DNA of 64,000 bases, taken from Polaromonas sp. Its GTDB lineage: Bacteria > Pseudomonadota > Gammaproteobacteria > Burkholderiales > Burkholderiaceae_C. The DNA lies in the NCBI GenBank assembly GCA_030654695.1, contig JAURWY010000021.1, forward strand, positions 1-64,000. Reading direction: 5' to 3'. The first letter of the stretch is position 1. The number at the start of each line of letters is the position of its first letter. The notes beneath the pieces were generated by a model. That model was not told the DNA's origin. It searched no databases and saw nothing but the letters and a program-made list of their open reading frames with translations. The position numbers and the translations under genes are program-made. Positions 9,301 to 17,679 of the stretch are shown piece after piece.

Positions 9301-9741
9301 ATGAACGACAAACAGATTCTCGTTGTAGAAGACAACCCTGACCATCTGGAGTTGACTGTTTTGACCTTGCAAGAGCAAGGCGTGACGGCCGACATCGTCG
9401 TTGCCCGCGATGGCGCCGACGCGCTTGATTACCTGTGGGGCCAAGGTGAGTTCGCTGGGCGCAACACCCAAAAGCAGCCAAATCTGGTGATGCTCGACCT
9501 GAAACTGCCGAAGATTTCAGGCGTCGATGTGCTGCGCCGCATGCGTGCGAATCCGCTCACCGAGTTTGTCCCCGTAGTTGTGATGACCTCTTCCAGTGAG
9601 CACTCAGACATGGTGGCTTGCTATCGAAACGGGGCCAACGGTTTCGTTAAAAAAGCGGTTGACTTTCGCATCTTTACTGAGAATCTCAACCACGTGAAGG
9701 CCTACTGGCTGGGCGTTAACGAAGCTGTTCTGAGCGGCTGA
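9301..9741 (+). CDS. Stand-alone response-regulator receiver protein (Rcp1-like)
   Basis: The 146-residue protein is a single CheY-like receiver domain with no output domain. The acidic pocket is E10-D11, the phospho-acceptor is D66 in VMLDLKLP, a serine-rich TSSS follows strand 4 and a conserved lysine lies in FVKKAVDF. The inserted segment before strand 3 (WGQGEFAGRNTQKQP) is typical of Rcp1-like receivers that partner hybrid kinases or phytochromes. No kinase gene lies nearby, so its partner is elsewhere. The 127 bases upstream are AT-rich and hold a short palindrome (9272-9283). The 3' end overlaps the convergent hydrolase gene by 26 bases. Confidence 0.9.
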   Translation: MNDKQILVVEDNPDHLELTVLTLQEQGVTADIVVARDGADALDYLWGQGEFAGRNTQKQPNLVMLDLKLPKISGVDVLRRMRANPLTEFVPVVVMTSSSEHSDMVACYRNGANGFVKKAVDFRIFTENLNHVKAYWLGVNEAVLSG

Positions 9742-10795
9742 AGCGGTAAATTCCGTCAGCGCTGAGGTCACGTTGCAGGCGACCTTCAAGCCACAGCAAG
9801 TGCAAGTGCGCAATCGCCTCACCCATGGCAAACGTCGTCTGGTGCAGATCTAGCGGGCGTTTGAACATGACTGGCAAGATGTCCATTGCGCTGCAGGGGT
9901 TGGCGGTGCAGGCGACCATCACTTCTTCAAGCCGATCTTGGTGGTGGTCGTGCAATTGCTGAATGCGGGTGTGCAGGCCTTCAAACGGTTTGCCATGGGA
10001 GGGCAGCGTCAAGGTGTTCGCCGCGAGTCCCTTGAACTTGTTGATAGACGCCAGAAAAAGCGCCAATGGGTTCGATTCGGGCTCGACGTCAGTGACGCTG
10101 ATGTTGGTTGAAATACGCGGCAATACCATGTCCCCGCTGATCAGTAAGGGCCCAGGTAAAGAAGCGTCATCGCAATACAGCGCGATGTGTTCCGGTGCAT
10201 GGCCGTAGCCGCTGATGCAGCGCCAGCGCCGTCCGCCAATGCGCAGATCCATGCCGTCCATGAGCCGGGAAAAACTGCGCGGGACATCGGGCACCATGGC
10301 TGCATAGTAGCCAGTACGAGCGCGAATTTGCGCCAGCGCATCAGGATCGATCAAGCCGTGGGAGGCGAAAAACTGGGCCGACTCATCACCGCCAAAACCG
10401 GTCGTGCTGGTACAGGCCAGCCGTGCCGTGTAGAAGTCCGTCGCACTGATCCATAGCCGCGTATTCCAGCGTTCGCACAGCCAGTGCGCCAGCCCGATGT
10501 GGTCCGGGTGCATGTGTGTCACGACGACGCGCAGCACCGGCAGACCTTCCAGCTGACTCGCAAAAATGGCTTCCCATTGCGCCTTAGATTCGTCCCGGGC
10601 GATGCAACAGTCGACGATGGTCCAGCCGGCTTGACCGTCGATCTCGTCACGCAGCAGCCACAAGTTGATGTGGTTCAGCGCAAAGGGCAGACCCATGCGA
10701 ATCCAACGGACGCCGGGCGCGACTTCCAGTGCTTGGCCGCTGTCCGGCAGGGTCTCGCCGAGTGGGTAATGCAATTGTTGTTCAAGGAGGTTCAT
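9716..10795 (-). CDS. Metallo-beta-lactamase-fold hydrolase, probable LiuR-regulon member
   Basis: This 359-residue protein carries the metal-binding motif THMHPDH (HxHxDH) about one third of the way along, followed by later ligands in GYGHAPEH and LPSHGKP. It belongs to the hydrolase/glyoxalase II-like part of the superfamily, and no substrate can be named. The ATG at 10795 (MNLLEQQLHY) is chosen. A longer reading to 10864 would translate the GACGTT repeats of the operator and is rejected. It is divergent from liuR across the palindromic operator, so it is probably controlled by LiuR, perhaps as a thioester hydrolase for acyl-CoA overflow (inference). Confidence 0.82.
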   Translation of the reverse strand: MNLLEQQLHYPLGETLPDSGQALEVAPGVRWIRMGLPFALNHINLWLLRDEIDGQAGWTIVDCCIARDESKAQWEAIFASQLEGLPVLRVVVTHMHPDHIGLAHWLCERWNTRLWISATDFYTARLACTSTTGFGGDESAQFFASHGLIDPDALAQIRARTGYYAAMVPDVPRSFSRLMDGMDLRIGGRRWRCISGYGHAPEHIALYCDDASLPGPLLISGDMVLPRISTNISVTDVEPESNPLALFLASINKFKGLAANTLTLPSHGKPFEGLHTRIQQLHDHHQDRLEEVMVACTANPCSAMDILPVMFKRPLDLHQTTFAMGEAIAHLHLLWLEGRLQRDLSADGIYRFSRSEQLR

Positions 10796-10836
10796 GGGTG
10801 GGCCTGGCAGTGCGCTACATTTGAGATTGACGTTGA

Positions 10837-10856
10837 CGTTGACGTTAACGTCAACG
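10837..10856. promoter_or_regulatory. Perfect 20-bp palindrome, probable LiuR operator 1
   Basis: The sequence CGTTGACGTTAACGTCAACG reads the same on both strands. It is preceded by two more GACGTT-type half repeats starting at 10827, giving a tandem array. It lies between the divergent hydrolase gene (start 10795) and liuR (start 10939). MerR-type LiuR proteins are known to bind palindromes of this general type. Assignment to LiuR is inferred from position and from the second copy at 11378. Confidence 0.75.
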
Positions 10857-10938
10857 CTATTCATTGTAGAGATGCGTTCATTTGAACGTCACTCGTGACC
10901 CCACTCAACACCATCCCCCAAAGGGATTTGCCTGCACC

Positions 10939-11337
10939 ATGGCCACAACCTACACCATCGGCGACCTCGCCAAAGAGTTTGACCTGACCACCCGGGCTAT
11001 GCGTTTTTACGAAGACATGGGCTTGTTGCAGCCGCAGCGAGAGGGACCTGGCGGGCGTAACAGAATTTACACAGCCCGCGACCGCACCCGGCTGAAACTG
11101 ACGCTACGCGCCAAGCGCCTAGGACTGAGCTTGAGCGAGGCCAAGGACATCATTGACTCTTACGACAATCCGCGTGACACCGTGCCGCAGATGAAAAAAT
11201 TCCTGGACGTACTGGCCGGTCATCGGCAACGTCTGGAAGAACAAATGGCCGATCTGCAGGCTAACTTGGAAGAGATCAAGGGGCATGAAAAAGAGGCCCG
11301 CTCTTGGCTGGCGAAGGCCGCTAAGAAAGCTGCCTAA
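10939..11337 (+). CDS. liuR: MerR-family regulator of branched-chain acyl-CoA catabolism
   Basis: This 132-residue MerR-type protein has an N-terminal winged helix (YTIGDLAKEFDLTTRAMRFY, then the wing GRNRIY) and a long C-terminal dimerisation helix (residues about 75-130, charged and Lys/Ala-rich at the end). It lacks the cysteines of metal- or oxidant-sensing MerR proteins, which fits an organic or CoA-ester ligand. The context is decisive: isovaleryl-CoA dehydrogenase follows after one gene, and matching palindromes flank the regulator. The ATG at 10939 is chosen over an upstream TTG at 10882 because the protein then begins at the helix-turn-helix. Confidence 0.88.
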   Translation: MATTYTIGDLAKEFDLTTRAMRFYEDMGLLQPQREGPGGRNRIYTARDRTRLKLTLRAKRLGLSLSEAKDIIDSYDNPRDTVPQMKKFLDVLAGHRQRLEEQMADLQANLEEIKGHEKEARSWLAKAAKKAA

Positions 11338-11377
11338 AACACGCCGCGCCGTGCACAACAAGGCGCAGCAGCCATAA

Positions 11378-11393
11378 TTGACGTTTACGTCAA
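11378..11393. promoter_or_regulatory. Second probable LiuR operator
   Basis: TTGACGTTTACGTCAA has perfect 7-base arms (TTGACGT / ACGTCAA) around a central TT. A further CGTCAAC half site follows at 11394-11400. It lies 36 bases before the thioesterase start, so the thioesterase and isovaleryl-CoA dehydrogenase genes appear to have their own regulated promoter in addition to read-through from liuR. Its TTGACG could double as a -35 box. Confidence 0.72.
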
Positions 11394-11428
11394 CGTCAAC
11401 TTAACCGTGAACTCAAAGGCCCTTGCCC

Positions 11429-11887
11429 ATGACCGTCGTAGCCACCTCGCCAATCCTTAGCCCTGCCGAATTATTCCAGCGCGTAGAAGCCAGCTTTGTA
11501 CGGCAAGGCCTGATGAAGCATTGGGGCGCAAGCCTGTTGCGTGTCGAGCAGGGCTTGTGCGAAGTGGCGTTGCCGTACTCAGACCGCGTAACTCAACAGC
11601 AAGGCGGCTTTCATGGCGGCGCGATGGGTGCATTGGCAGACATTGCTGCCGGCTATGCGGGTCTTACTGTGGCGCCTGCAGGCATGGAGGTGACCACGGT
11701 TGAATACAAGATCAACTTTCTGGCGGCGTTTCAGGGCGGTGAGTTGCGCGCTGTGGGCCGGGTTCTCAAAGGCGGTAAACGCCTCATCATCACCGCCGCT
11801 AACGTCAAGCACGTGGCGGCCGACGGCAAGATCACCGACTGCGCCGTGATGCAGCAAACGCTGATGCCGGTACCGCAGACGTACTGA
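11429..11887 (+). CDS. PaaI-type hotdog thioesterase
   Basis: This 152-residue protein of the hotdog fold is a probable acyl-CoA thioesterase. The PaaI-type active region reads [22 protein letters not shown], about residues 51-72, with the aspartate of the ALAD segment likely catalytic. The remainder ([27 protein letters not shown]) is the standard second half. It lies directly behind the second operator and 26 bases before isovaleryl-CoA dehydrogenase, so it is likely induced with leucine degradation and may release CoA from stalled intermediates (inference). The ATG at 11429 is taken over an in-frame TTG six bases earlier. Confidence 0.85.
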   Translation: MTVVATSPILSPAELFQRVEASFVRQGLMKHWGASLLRVEQGLCEVALPYSDRVTQQQGGFHGGAMGALADIAAGYAGLTVAPAGMEVTTVEYKINFLAAFQGGELRAVGRVLKGGKRLIITAANVKHVAADGKITDCAVMQQTLMPVPQTY

Positions 11888-11913
11888 GCTATTTCAAACA
11901 TCAAAGGGACACC

Positions 11914-13092
11914 ATGACCATGCCAGGACTCAACTTTCAGCTCGGCGAAGACATTGACGCCTTGCGCGATGCGGTGCGCGAATTTGCAGCCATAGAGATT
12001 GCACCGCGGGCTTCGGACATCGACCGCAACGACCAGTTCCCAATGGACCTGTGGCGCAAGATGGGCGACTTGGGCGTGCTTGGCATCACGGTGGGCGAAG
12101 AGTTCGGTGGTGCCAACATGGGCTACCTCGCCCACATGATCGCGATGGAAGAGATCTCGCGCGCCTCGGCTTCTGTGGGCTTGAGCTACGGTGCCCACAG
12201 CAACTTGTGCGTGAACCAAATCAAACGCAATGGCACGCCTGAACAGCGTCAAAAATACCTGCCAAAACTCATCAGTGGCGAACACGTGGGCGCACTGGCC
12301 ATGAGCGAGCCCGGGGCCGGTTCTGACGTCATCAGCATGAAGCTGAAGGCCGAAGACAAGGGCGGTTATTACCTGCTCAACGGCAGCAAGATGTGGATCA
12401 CCAACGGGCCGGACGCCGACACGCTGGTGGTTTATGCGAAGACCGAACCGGAGTTAGGTGCCCGCGGTGTTTCAGCTTTTTTGATCGAAAAAAACATGCC
12501 CGGTTTTTCTGTCGCGCAAAAGCTCGACAAACTTGGCATGCGCGGCAGTCACACTGGCGAACTCGTTTTCAACAATGTCGAAGTGCCTGCGCAACATATT
12601 TTGGGCGGCTTGAACAATGGCGCCAAAGTGTTGATGAGCGGGCTCGATTACGAGCGCGCCGTGCTCACTGGCGGGCCTTTGGGCATCATGCAATCCGTCA
12701 TGGACAGCGTCATCCCTTACATCCATGACCGCAAGCAGTTTGGCCAAAGCATTGGTGAGTTTCAGTTGATTCAAGGCAAGGTCGCAGACATGTACACCGT
12801 GCTGCAAGCCGGCCGCTCGTTCGCCTACACGGTGGCCAAAAACCTGGACTTGCTGGGTGTTGAACATGTAAGGCAAGTGCGCAAAGACTGCGCCTCCGTC
12901 ATTTTGTGGTGTGCCGAAAAAGCCACCTGGATGGCTGGCGAAGGCGTGCAGATTTTTGGTGGCAACGGCTACATCAACGACTACCCGCTGGGACGTTTGT
13001 GGCGCGATGCCAAGCTCTACGAAATTGGCGCTGGCACCAGTGAAATCCGCCGCATGCTGATCGGCCGAGAGCTGTTCGCAGAGACCTGTTGA
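11914..13092 (+). CDS. liuA: Isovaleryl-CoA dehydrogenase
   Basis: The enzyme oxidises isovaleryl-CoA to 3-methylcrotonyl-CoA, passing electrons to ETF. The 392-residue acyl-CoA dehydrogenase shows FAD-binding motifs MSEPGAGSD (130-138) and WITNG (161-165). The catalytic base appears as E247 in [14 protein letters not shown], the position used by isovaleryl-CoA dehydrogenase. The usual glutamate near the C-terminus is replaced in [12 protein letters not shown], which separates it from straight-chain enzymes. It follows the thioesterase in the liuR block. The second liu block is about 12 kb downstream, so the pathway is split. Confidence 0.93.
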   Translation: MTMPGLNFQLGEDIDALRDAVREFAAIEIAPRASDIDRNDQFPMDLWRKMGDLGVLGITVGEEFGGANMGYLAHMIAMEEISRASASVGLSYGAHSNLCVNQIKRNGTPEQRQKYLPKLISGEHVGALAMSEPGAGSDVISMKLKAEDKGGYYLLNGSKMWITNGPDADTLVVYAKTEPELGARGVSAFLIEKNMPGFSVAQKLDKLGMRGSHTGELVFNNVEVPAQHILGGLNNGAKVLMSGLDYERAVLTGGPLGIMQSVMDSVIPYIHDRKQFGQSIGEFQLIQGKVADMYTVLQAGRSFAYTVAKNLDLLGVEHVRQVRKDCASVILWCAEKATWMAGEGVQIFGGNGYINDYPLGRLWRDAKLYEIGAGTSEIRRMLIGRELFAETC

Positions 13093-13129
13093 GGTCCTGC
13101 ATTCACACCAACTGACTAAGATAGATCCT

Positions 13130-13786
13130 ATGACTACCTCGATCACAGATCTTTTCGCGCACAACCGTGCCTGGGCCGCGCAGATGGAAGCGGAGCGCCC
13201 GGACTTTTTCACCAGCTTGGTTCAGCAGCAAACGCCCAAGTACATGTGGATTGGCTGCTCCGACAGCCGTGTACCAGCGAATCAAATCACCGGCTTGGAG
13301 CCTGGCGAGGTCTTCGTCCACCGCAACGTGGCCAACGTGGTGGTGCATTCAGATTTGAACGCGTTGTCGACGATCCAGTTTGCGGTTGAGCGACTGAAAG
13401 TGGAGCATGTGATGGTGGTCGGACACTATGGCTGTTCTGGTGTTCGTGCGGCGCTTGAAGGCGCGCGGATTGGCTTGGCCGACAACTGGTTGCGTCACAT
13501 CCAGGATGTCCGTGACCGGCACCAATCGCTGATCAATGGGATTGCTGAAGAATTTCGCTGCGACGCGTTGGTGGAACTCAATGTGATTGAGCAAGTCATC
13601 AACGTCGCGCAGAGCACCGTGTTGCAAGATGCCTGGCTGCGCGGGCAAAACGTCTCGCTGCACGGCTGGGTCTACGGTATTCATGACGGCCTGTTGCAAG
13701 ACATGCATGTCACTGTCACGGGCAACACTGGGCTGGAGCCCATGTACCGTGCGGCCATAGACCGCGTGGCCAAAGCACCGCGATAA
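13130..13786 (+). CDS. can: Beta-class carbonic anhydrase
   Basis: This zinc enzyme interconverts CO2 and bicarbonate in the cytoplasm. The 218 residues carry zinc ligands C43, H99 and C102 with the D45-R47 dyad (CSDSR and GHYGCSG), and FVHRNVANVV is conserved. It is 37 bases behind isovaleryl-CoA dehydrogenase and 27 before the thiolase, inside the liu block. A plausible reason is to supply bicarbonate for 3-methylcrotonyl-CoA carboxylase (LiuB/LiuD), which is encoded elsewhere in the window. That link is inference. Confidence 0.95.
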   Translation: MTTSITDLFAHNRAWAAQMEAERPDFFTSLVQQQTPKYMWIGCSDSRVPANQITGLEPGEVFVHRNVANVVVHSDLNALSTIQFAVERLKVEHVMVVGHYGCSGVRAALEGARIGLADNWLRHIQDVRDRHQSLINGIAEEFRCDALVELNVIEQVINVAQSTVLQDAWLRGQNVSLHGWVYGIHDGLLQDMHVTVTGNTGLEPMYRAAIDRVAKAPR

Positions 13787-13813
13787 GTTTTTAATCAATT
13801 CAAGGAGAAAAAT

Positions 13814-14995
13814 ATGTCTGATGCCATCGTGATCCTCGGTGCCGCTCGCACGCCTATGGGCGGCTTTCAGGGCGACTTTTCCTCACTGGCTGCGCACGAC
13901 CTCGGCGGTGCAGCGATCAATGCGGCGATTGAGCGCGCCGGTATTTCCCCGGCCCTTGTTGACGAAGTTCTGTTTGGTAATTGCCTGATGGCCGGGCAGG
14001 GCCAAGCGCCTGCGCGGCAGGCCGGTTTCAAGGGCGGCTTGCCGGCCAGCACGGGCGCCGTGACGCTGTCCAAGATGTGCGGTTCTGGCATGGAAGCAAC
14101 GCTGCTCGCCAACGACCAGTTGATCGCCGGCAGCCGTGACGTCATGGTCACAGGCGGCATGGAAAGCATGACCAATGCGCCGCATTTGTTGCTCAAGGGC
14201 CGCAGCGGCATCCGCATCGGACACGACCGCATTTATGACCACATGATGCTTGATGGCCTAGAAGACGCCTACGAGCCGGGTCGCGCCATGGGCACCTTTG
14301 GCGAGCAGTGCGCCGACAAATACCAATTCACGCGGGAGGCACAAGACGCTTTTGCAACAGCCAGCGTGCAGCGCGCGCGGGCGGCGATTGAAAGCGGCGC
14401 CTTCGCCGCTGAGATCACGCCGGTGGCGGTCAAGGGCCGCGCCGGCGAGACGCTCATTGCTATCGACGAAGGCCCGGGCAAGGTTAAGTTAGACAAGATG
14501 TCATCGCTGCGTCCAGCCTTCAAAAAAGACGGCACCATCACGGCGGCGTCTAGCTCGTCCATCAATGATGGTGCGGCTGCGCTGGTGCTGACACGCGCCT
14601 CCACCGCCAAGACCTTGGGCGCAACGCCGATCGCCCGCATCGTCGGCCACGCCACCTTTGCGCAAGCGCCCGAGTGGTTCACCACCGCGCCGGTGGGCGC
14701 CGTGCAAAAGCTACTGAAAAAAATAGGTTGGCAAGTGGGTGATGTCGATTTGTGGGAAATCAACGAAGCCTTTGCGGTGGTGCCGATGGCCGCCATGAAA
14801 GAGCTCGGCATCAGTCACGACATCGTCAATGTCAACGGCGGCGCCTGCGCCTTGGGTCACCCGATCGGTGCCAGCGGTGCCCGCATCATCGTCACCTTGC
14901 TGTATGCGCTGAAAGCACGTGGGCTCAAAAAAGGCGTGGCGACTTTGTGCATTGGCGGCGGTGAAGGCACGGCGCTCGCCATCGAATTGCTGTAA
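13814..14995 (+). CDS. Acetyl-CoA C-acetyltransferase (thiolase)
   Basis: This 393-residue biosynthetic-type thiolase cleaves or forms acetoacetyl-CoA. Active-site residues are visible: C89 (SKMCGSGMEA), H349 (GGACALGHPIG) and C379 (TLCIGGGEG). The length and the GHPIGASGARI signature are typical. It follows the carbonic anhydrase with a clear ribosome-binding site (AAGGAGA). In the leucine pathway it would act after HMG-CoA lyase and CoA transfer to acetoacetate. Other roles, such as polyhydroxybutyrate synthesis, are possible because thiolases are often shared. Confidence 0.92.
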   Translation: MSDAIVILGAARTPMGGFQGDFSSLAAHDLGGAAINAAIERAGISPALVDEVLFGNCLMAGQGQAPARQAGFKGGLPASTGAVTLSKMCGSGMEATLLANDQLIAGSRDVMVTGGMESMTNAPHLLLKGRSGIRIGHDRIYDHMMLDGLEDAYEPGRAMGTFGEQCADKYQFTREAQDAFATASVQRARAAIESGAFAAEITPVAVKGRAGETLIAIDEGPGKVKLDKMSSLRPAFKKDGTITAASSSSINDGAAALVLTRASTAKTLGATPIARIVGHATFAQAPEWFTTAPVGAVQKLLKKIGWQVGDVDLWEINEAFAVVPMAAMKELGISHDIVNVNGGACALGHPIGASGARIIVTLLYALKARGLKKGVATLCIGGGEGTALAIELL

Positions 14996-15016
14996 TCGAA
15001 TTAACTAGGAAGAGTC

Positions 15017-15448
15017 ATGGCCATCACCAAAGGATTCCGCGTACTCGTCGATCAAGCCATGAGCGAGGTCACGACTTACAGCGTGGGTCAAATTCTTGAA
15101 CGCTTGGGCGACCCAAAACTACAGATCGTCGACATCCGTGACCCGCGCGAGCTGGAACGCGGTGGCACGCTGCCGGGCGCGCTGCTCGCACCGCGCGGCA
15201 TGCTGGAGTTTTGGGTTGACCCGGACTCGCCGTATTTCAAGCCGGTGTTTGGCGATGACTCGCGCGAGTTCGTGTTCTTTTGCGGTGCTGGCTGGCGCAG
15301 TGCGCTGGCTACCAAGGCGCTGCAAGACATGGGCATGACCAACGTTGCACATATCGACGGTGGCTTTGCTGATTGGGTTGAAAAAGGCGCGCCAGTGCAG
15401 ACGCTCGAAGCGCACAAAGCCGCCAGCCGGCCACCGGCCAAGGCTTGA
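15017..15448 (+). CDS. Rhodanese-like domain protein
   Basis: This 143-residue protein contains one rhodanese domain (about residues 22-125) with the active-site loop CGAGWRS, whose cysteine would carry persulfide sulfur. The start at 15017 is supported by AGGAAG 7-12 bases upstream; an internal ATG at 15059 would still preserve the domain. It follows the thiolase by 21 bases and probably shares its transcript. The sulfur donor and acceptor cannot be told from sequence. Confidence 0.87.
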   Translation: MAITKGFRVLVDQAMSEVTTYSVGQILERLGDPKLQIVDIRDPRELERGGTLPGALLAPRGMLEFWVDPDSPYFKPVFGDDSREFVFFCGAGWRSALATKALQDMGMTNVAHIDGGFADWVEKGAPVQTLEAHKAASRPPAKA

Positions 15449-15454
15449 CGTTCC

Positions 15455-15877
15455 GTGCTTGCTGTTGACCCTTGCCCATGCGGCAGGGAAACAAGTCCAA
15501 AAAGCGGCTCGCGCCGACCTTTGAGCTTGGCAGCTTGCTGCGGCCGCTACTTGCAGCCAGGATTTGAATCGCCAGCGCCAGCGCCCGACGCCGAGGCGTT
15601 GATGCGCTCCCGTTACAGCGCTTTTGTGCTGCAACAGGCAGACTACCTGCTCGCCACTTGGCACGCCAGCACGCGGCCCGACACACTCGATTTTGAGATT
15701 GGTACGCGCTGGTTGGGGCTGGAGGTCAGGCGTCATCAAGTGACAGGCCCGGACGCTGCAGAAGTCGAATTTGTAGCGCGTTACCGCTTGGGCGGCAAAG
15801 CCACGCGGCTGCATGAAAAAAGCCGCTTTGTGCGTGAAGACGGGCGATGGTTGTATGTCGATGGAGATTCGACATAA
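15455..15877 (+). CDS. YchJ-like SEC-C motif protein
   Basis: This 140-residue protein resembles the YchJ/UPF0225 family. An N-terminal zinc-binding SEC-C-like motif is visible as CPCG (residues 7-10) plus a CCG pair at about 28-30. The middle holds the conserved [10 protein letters not shown] segment, and the C-terminus ends in a GRWLYVDGD strand, giving an NTF2-like domain. The GTG start at 15455 lies seven bases after the rhodanese stop. The function of the family is not established. Confidence 0.85.
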   Translation: MLAVDPCPCGRETSPKSGSRRPLSLAACCGRYLQPGFESPAPAPDAEALMRSRYSAFVLQQADYLLATWHASTRPDTLDFEIGTRWLGLEVRRHQVTGPDAAEVEFVARYRLGGKATRLHEKSRFVREDGRWLYVDGDST

Positions 15878-15913
15878 CGGAGCTGCGCGGTCTCTTACCT
15901 TTATCATCTGCCG

Positions 15914-16573
15914 ATGAATTTTCAAGCGGTTTTATTCGATTGCGATGGCGTGCTGGTTGACAGCGAGTCCATCACCAACGGCGTGTTGCGCGACATGCTG
16001 GAAGAGTCCGGCTGGACGCTGACGCCGGCTGAATGCATGCGCTTCTTCATTGGCAAGGCGGTCAAAGACGAGCGGGTTTTGATCGAAACGCGCACCGGCC
16101 AGCCCCTGACCGAAGACTGGATGCAGCGCTTTCGTGAGCGCCGCAACGTGGGCTTGGAGGCACGGCTGCAACCGATTCGCAACGCGGTAGAAGCCGTGGC
16201 CAACATCCATGCGCGGTACGCCGGGCGCATCGCCTGCGCCTCTGGCGCTGACCGTTTCAAGGTCGACCTGCAGCTGAACAAGTGCGGTCTCATGCCCTAC
16301 TTCAAAGATTTCATTTTCAGCGGGCACGAGATGCCGCGCTCCAAACCCGCCCCCGATGTTTACTTGGCTGCTGCTGCTGCTTTGGGCGTCGACCCGCAAC
16401 GCTGCGCCGTGGTGGAAGACACGGTCACGGGCGTGATCGCGGGTGTAGCGGCTGGCGCCACGGTCTTCGGCTACAGCCCAGCCGAGGCCGGTCATGACGC
16501 GCCGAACGCCTTGCGCGCTGCGGGCGCGGCCGCCATTTTCACGGACATGCGGGCGCTGGCAGACTTGCTCTAG
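15914..16573 (+). CDS. HAD-superfamily hydrolase (phosphoglycolate phosphatase/beta-phosphoglucomutase type)
   Basis: This 219-residue HAD protein begins with motif I DCDGVLVDSE (D9, D11). It has a helical cap, then motif II ASGAD, a lysine in RSKPAPDVYL and motif IV EDTVTGV. The DGVLVDSE form places it with phosphoglycolate phosphatase and beta-phosphoglucomutase relatives. Its substrate is not evident. It sits between YchJ-like and the E1 dehydrogenase genes with no clear operon partner. Confidence 0.85.
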   Translation: MNFQAVLFDCDGVLVDSESITNGVLRDMLEESGWTLTPAECMRFFIGKAVKDERVLIETRTGQPLTEDWMQRFRERRNVGLEARLQPIRNAVEAVANIHARYAGRIACASGADRFKVDLQLNKCGLMPYFKDFIFSGHEMPRSKPAPDVYLAAAAALGVDPQRCAVVEDTVTGVIAGVAAGATVFGYSPAEAGHDAPNALRAAGAAAIFTDMRALADLL

Positions 16574-16662
16574 AGCGGTTGCTTGAGTTCGTCTTTCCTG
16601 TCGCGTGTGCCGACGTGGCACCTACAATGCGGACACATTGACAAGGTAGCCGGAGACAAATA

Positions 16663-17679
16663 TTGAGCGCCCAGACAGACAATTTAGCGGCATTGTTCCG
16701 CACCATGGTTCGCATTCGGGCGTTCGAAAACGCCGCCGAGATCGCCAGCCAGGGTGGCGTGAGTGCTTACGGAAAAGCCGCTGATGGCACGGCCCGAGTG
16801 CGCGGCCCTCTGCATCTTTCCACTGGTCAGGAGGCTGTTCCCGCGGGTGTTTGCGCGCACCTGCGCCGCGACGATTACCTCACCTCGACGCACCGTGGTC
16901 ACGGCCACACGCTGGCCAAGGGCGCCAACATGCAAGGCATGATGAGCGAGCTGTTTGGCAAGGCCAGCGGTTTCAATGCGGGCAAGGGCGGCTCCATGCA
17001 CATTGCCGATTTTTCAGTCGGCATGCTGGGCGCCAACGGCGTGGTGGCCGCTGGCTTGCCGATTGCCGTCGGCGCCGCTCATGCGCAAAAACTCCAAGGC
17101 CGCGACGCCATCACAGTGTGTTTTTTCGGCGATGGCGCCATCAATCGAGGCCCTTTTCTGGAGTCGCTGAACTGGGCCCGCGTTTACGGCTTGCCGGTGC
17201 TCTTTGTCTGTGAAGACAACCGCTGGAGCGCCACCACAGCCAGCGGTCCGATGACGGCGGGCGAAGGCGCTTCGGTGCGGGCTGAGAGCTTGGACATTCC
17301 GGCCGTCAAGGTCGATGGCAACGACGTGTTGGCCGTGCACACACAAGCCGCTTTGCTGGTGCAGCAAGTGCGCGCTGGTAGCGGGCCGCGACTGTTGCAC
17401 GCCATCACGTACCGCGTTAAGGGCCATGTTTCCGTCGACTTGGCCGCATATCGCAAGCCCGAAGAACTACAGGCCGCTTTGCAGACCGATCCGATCCTTC
17501 GCGCCCGTGCCCAGTACTTGGCCTTGCCTGGCAGCGATCCCCAGTTGTTTGACGTCATCGAACGCGAGGCGACCGAGGAAGTCGCCGCAGCCGTGGCGGC
17601 GGCTGATGCCGCGCCCTGGCCGGATGCCGCAACGGCGTTCACCGACGTGCAAACCACAGGAGCCGGTCAATGGCATTGA
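16663..17679 (+). CDS. Thiamine-diphosphate-dependent 2-oxoacid/acetoin dehydrogenase E1 alpha subunit
   Basis: The 338-residue protein is an AcoA/PdhA-type E1 alpha chain. The thiamine diphosphate motif runs from GDGAIN to the NRW asparagine (about residues 150-188), and the THRGHGHTLAKG region lies near residue 80. The start is a TTG with GGAGA upstream. The beta-chain gene overlaps its last ten bases. No E2 or E3 gene is nearby, so it either borrows these from another complex or acts with a different acceptor. The neighbouring TRAP transporter, aminotransferase and formyltransferase-like genes suggest a dedicated catabolic substrate. Confidence 0.85.
   Translation: MSAQTDNLAALFRTMVRIRAFENAAEIASQGGVSAYGKAADGTARVRGPLHLSTGQEAVPAGVCAHLRRDDYLTSTHRGHGHTLAKGANMQGMMSELFGKASGFNAGKGGSMHIADFSVGMLGANGVVAAGLPIAVGAAHAQKLQGRDAITVCFFGDGAINRGPFLESLNWARVYGLPVLFVCEDNRWSATTASGPMTAGEGASVRAESLDIPAVKVDGNDVLAVHTQAALLVQQVRAGSGPRLLHAITYRVKGHVSVDLAAYRKPEELQAALQTDPILRARAQYLALPGSDPQLFDVIEREATEEVAAAVAAADAAPWPDAATAFTDVQTTGAGQWH

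Noticed and set aside
10796..10864. N-terminal extension of the metallo-hydrolase with Val-Asn-Val-Asn repeats
   Set aside because: The repeats are the translation of the palindromic operator. The ATG at 10795 gives a normal protein start.
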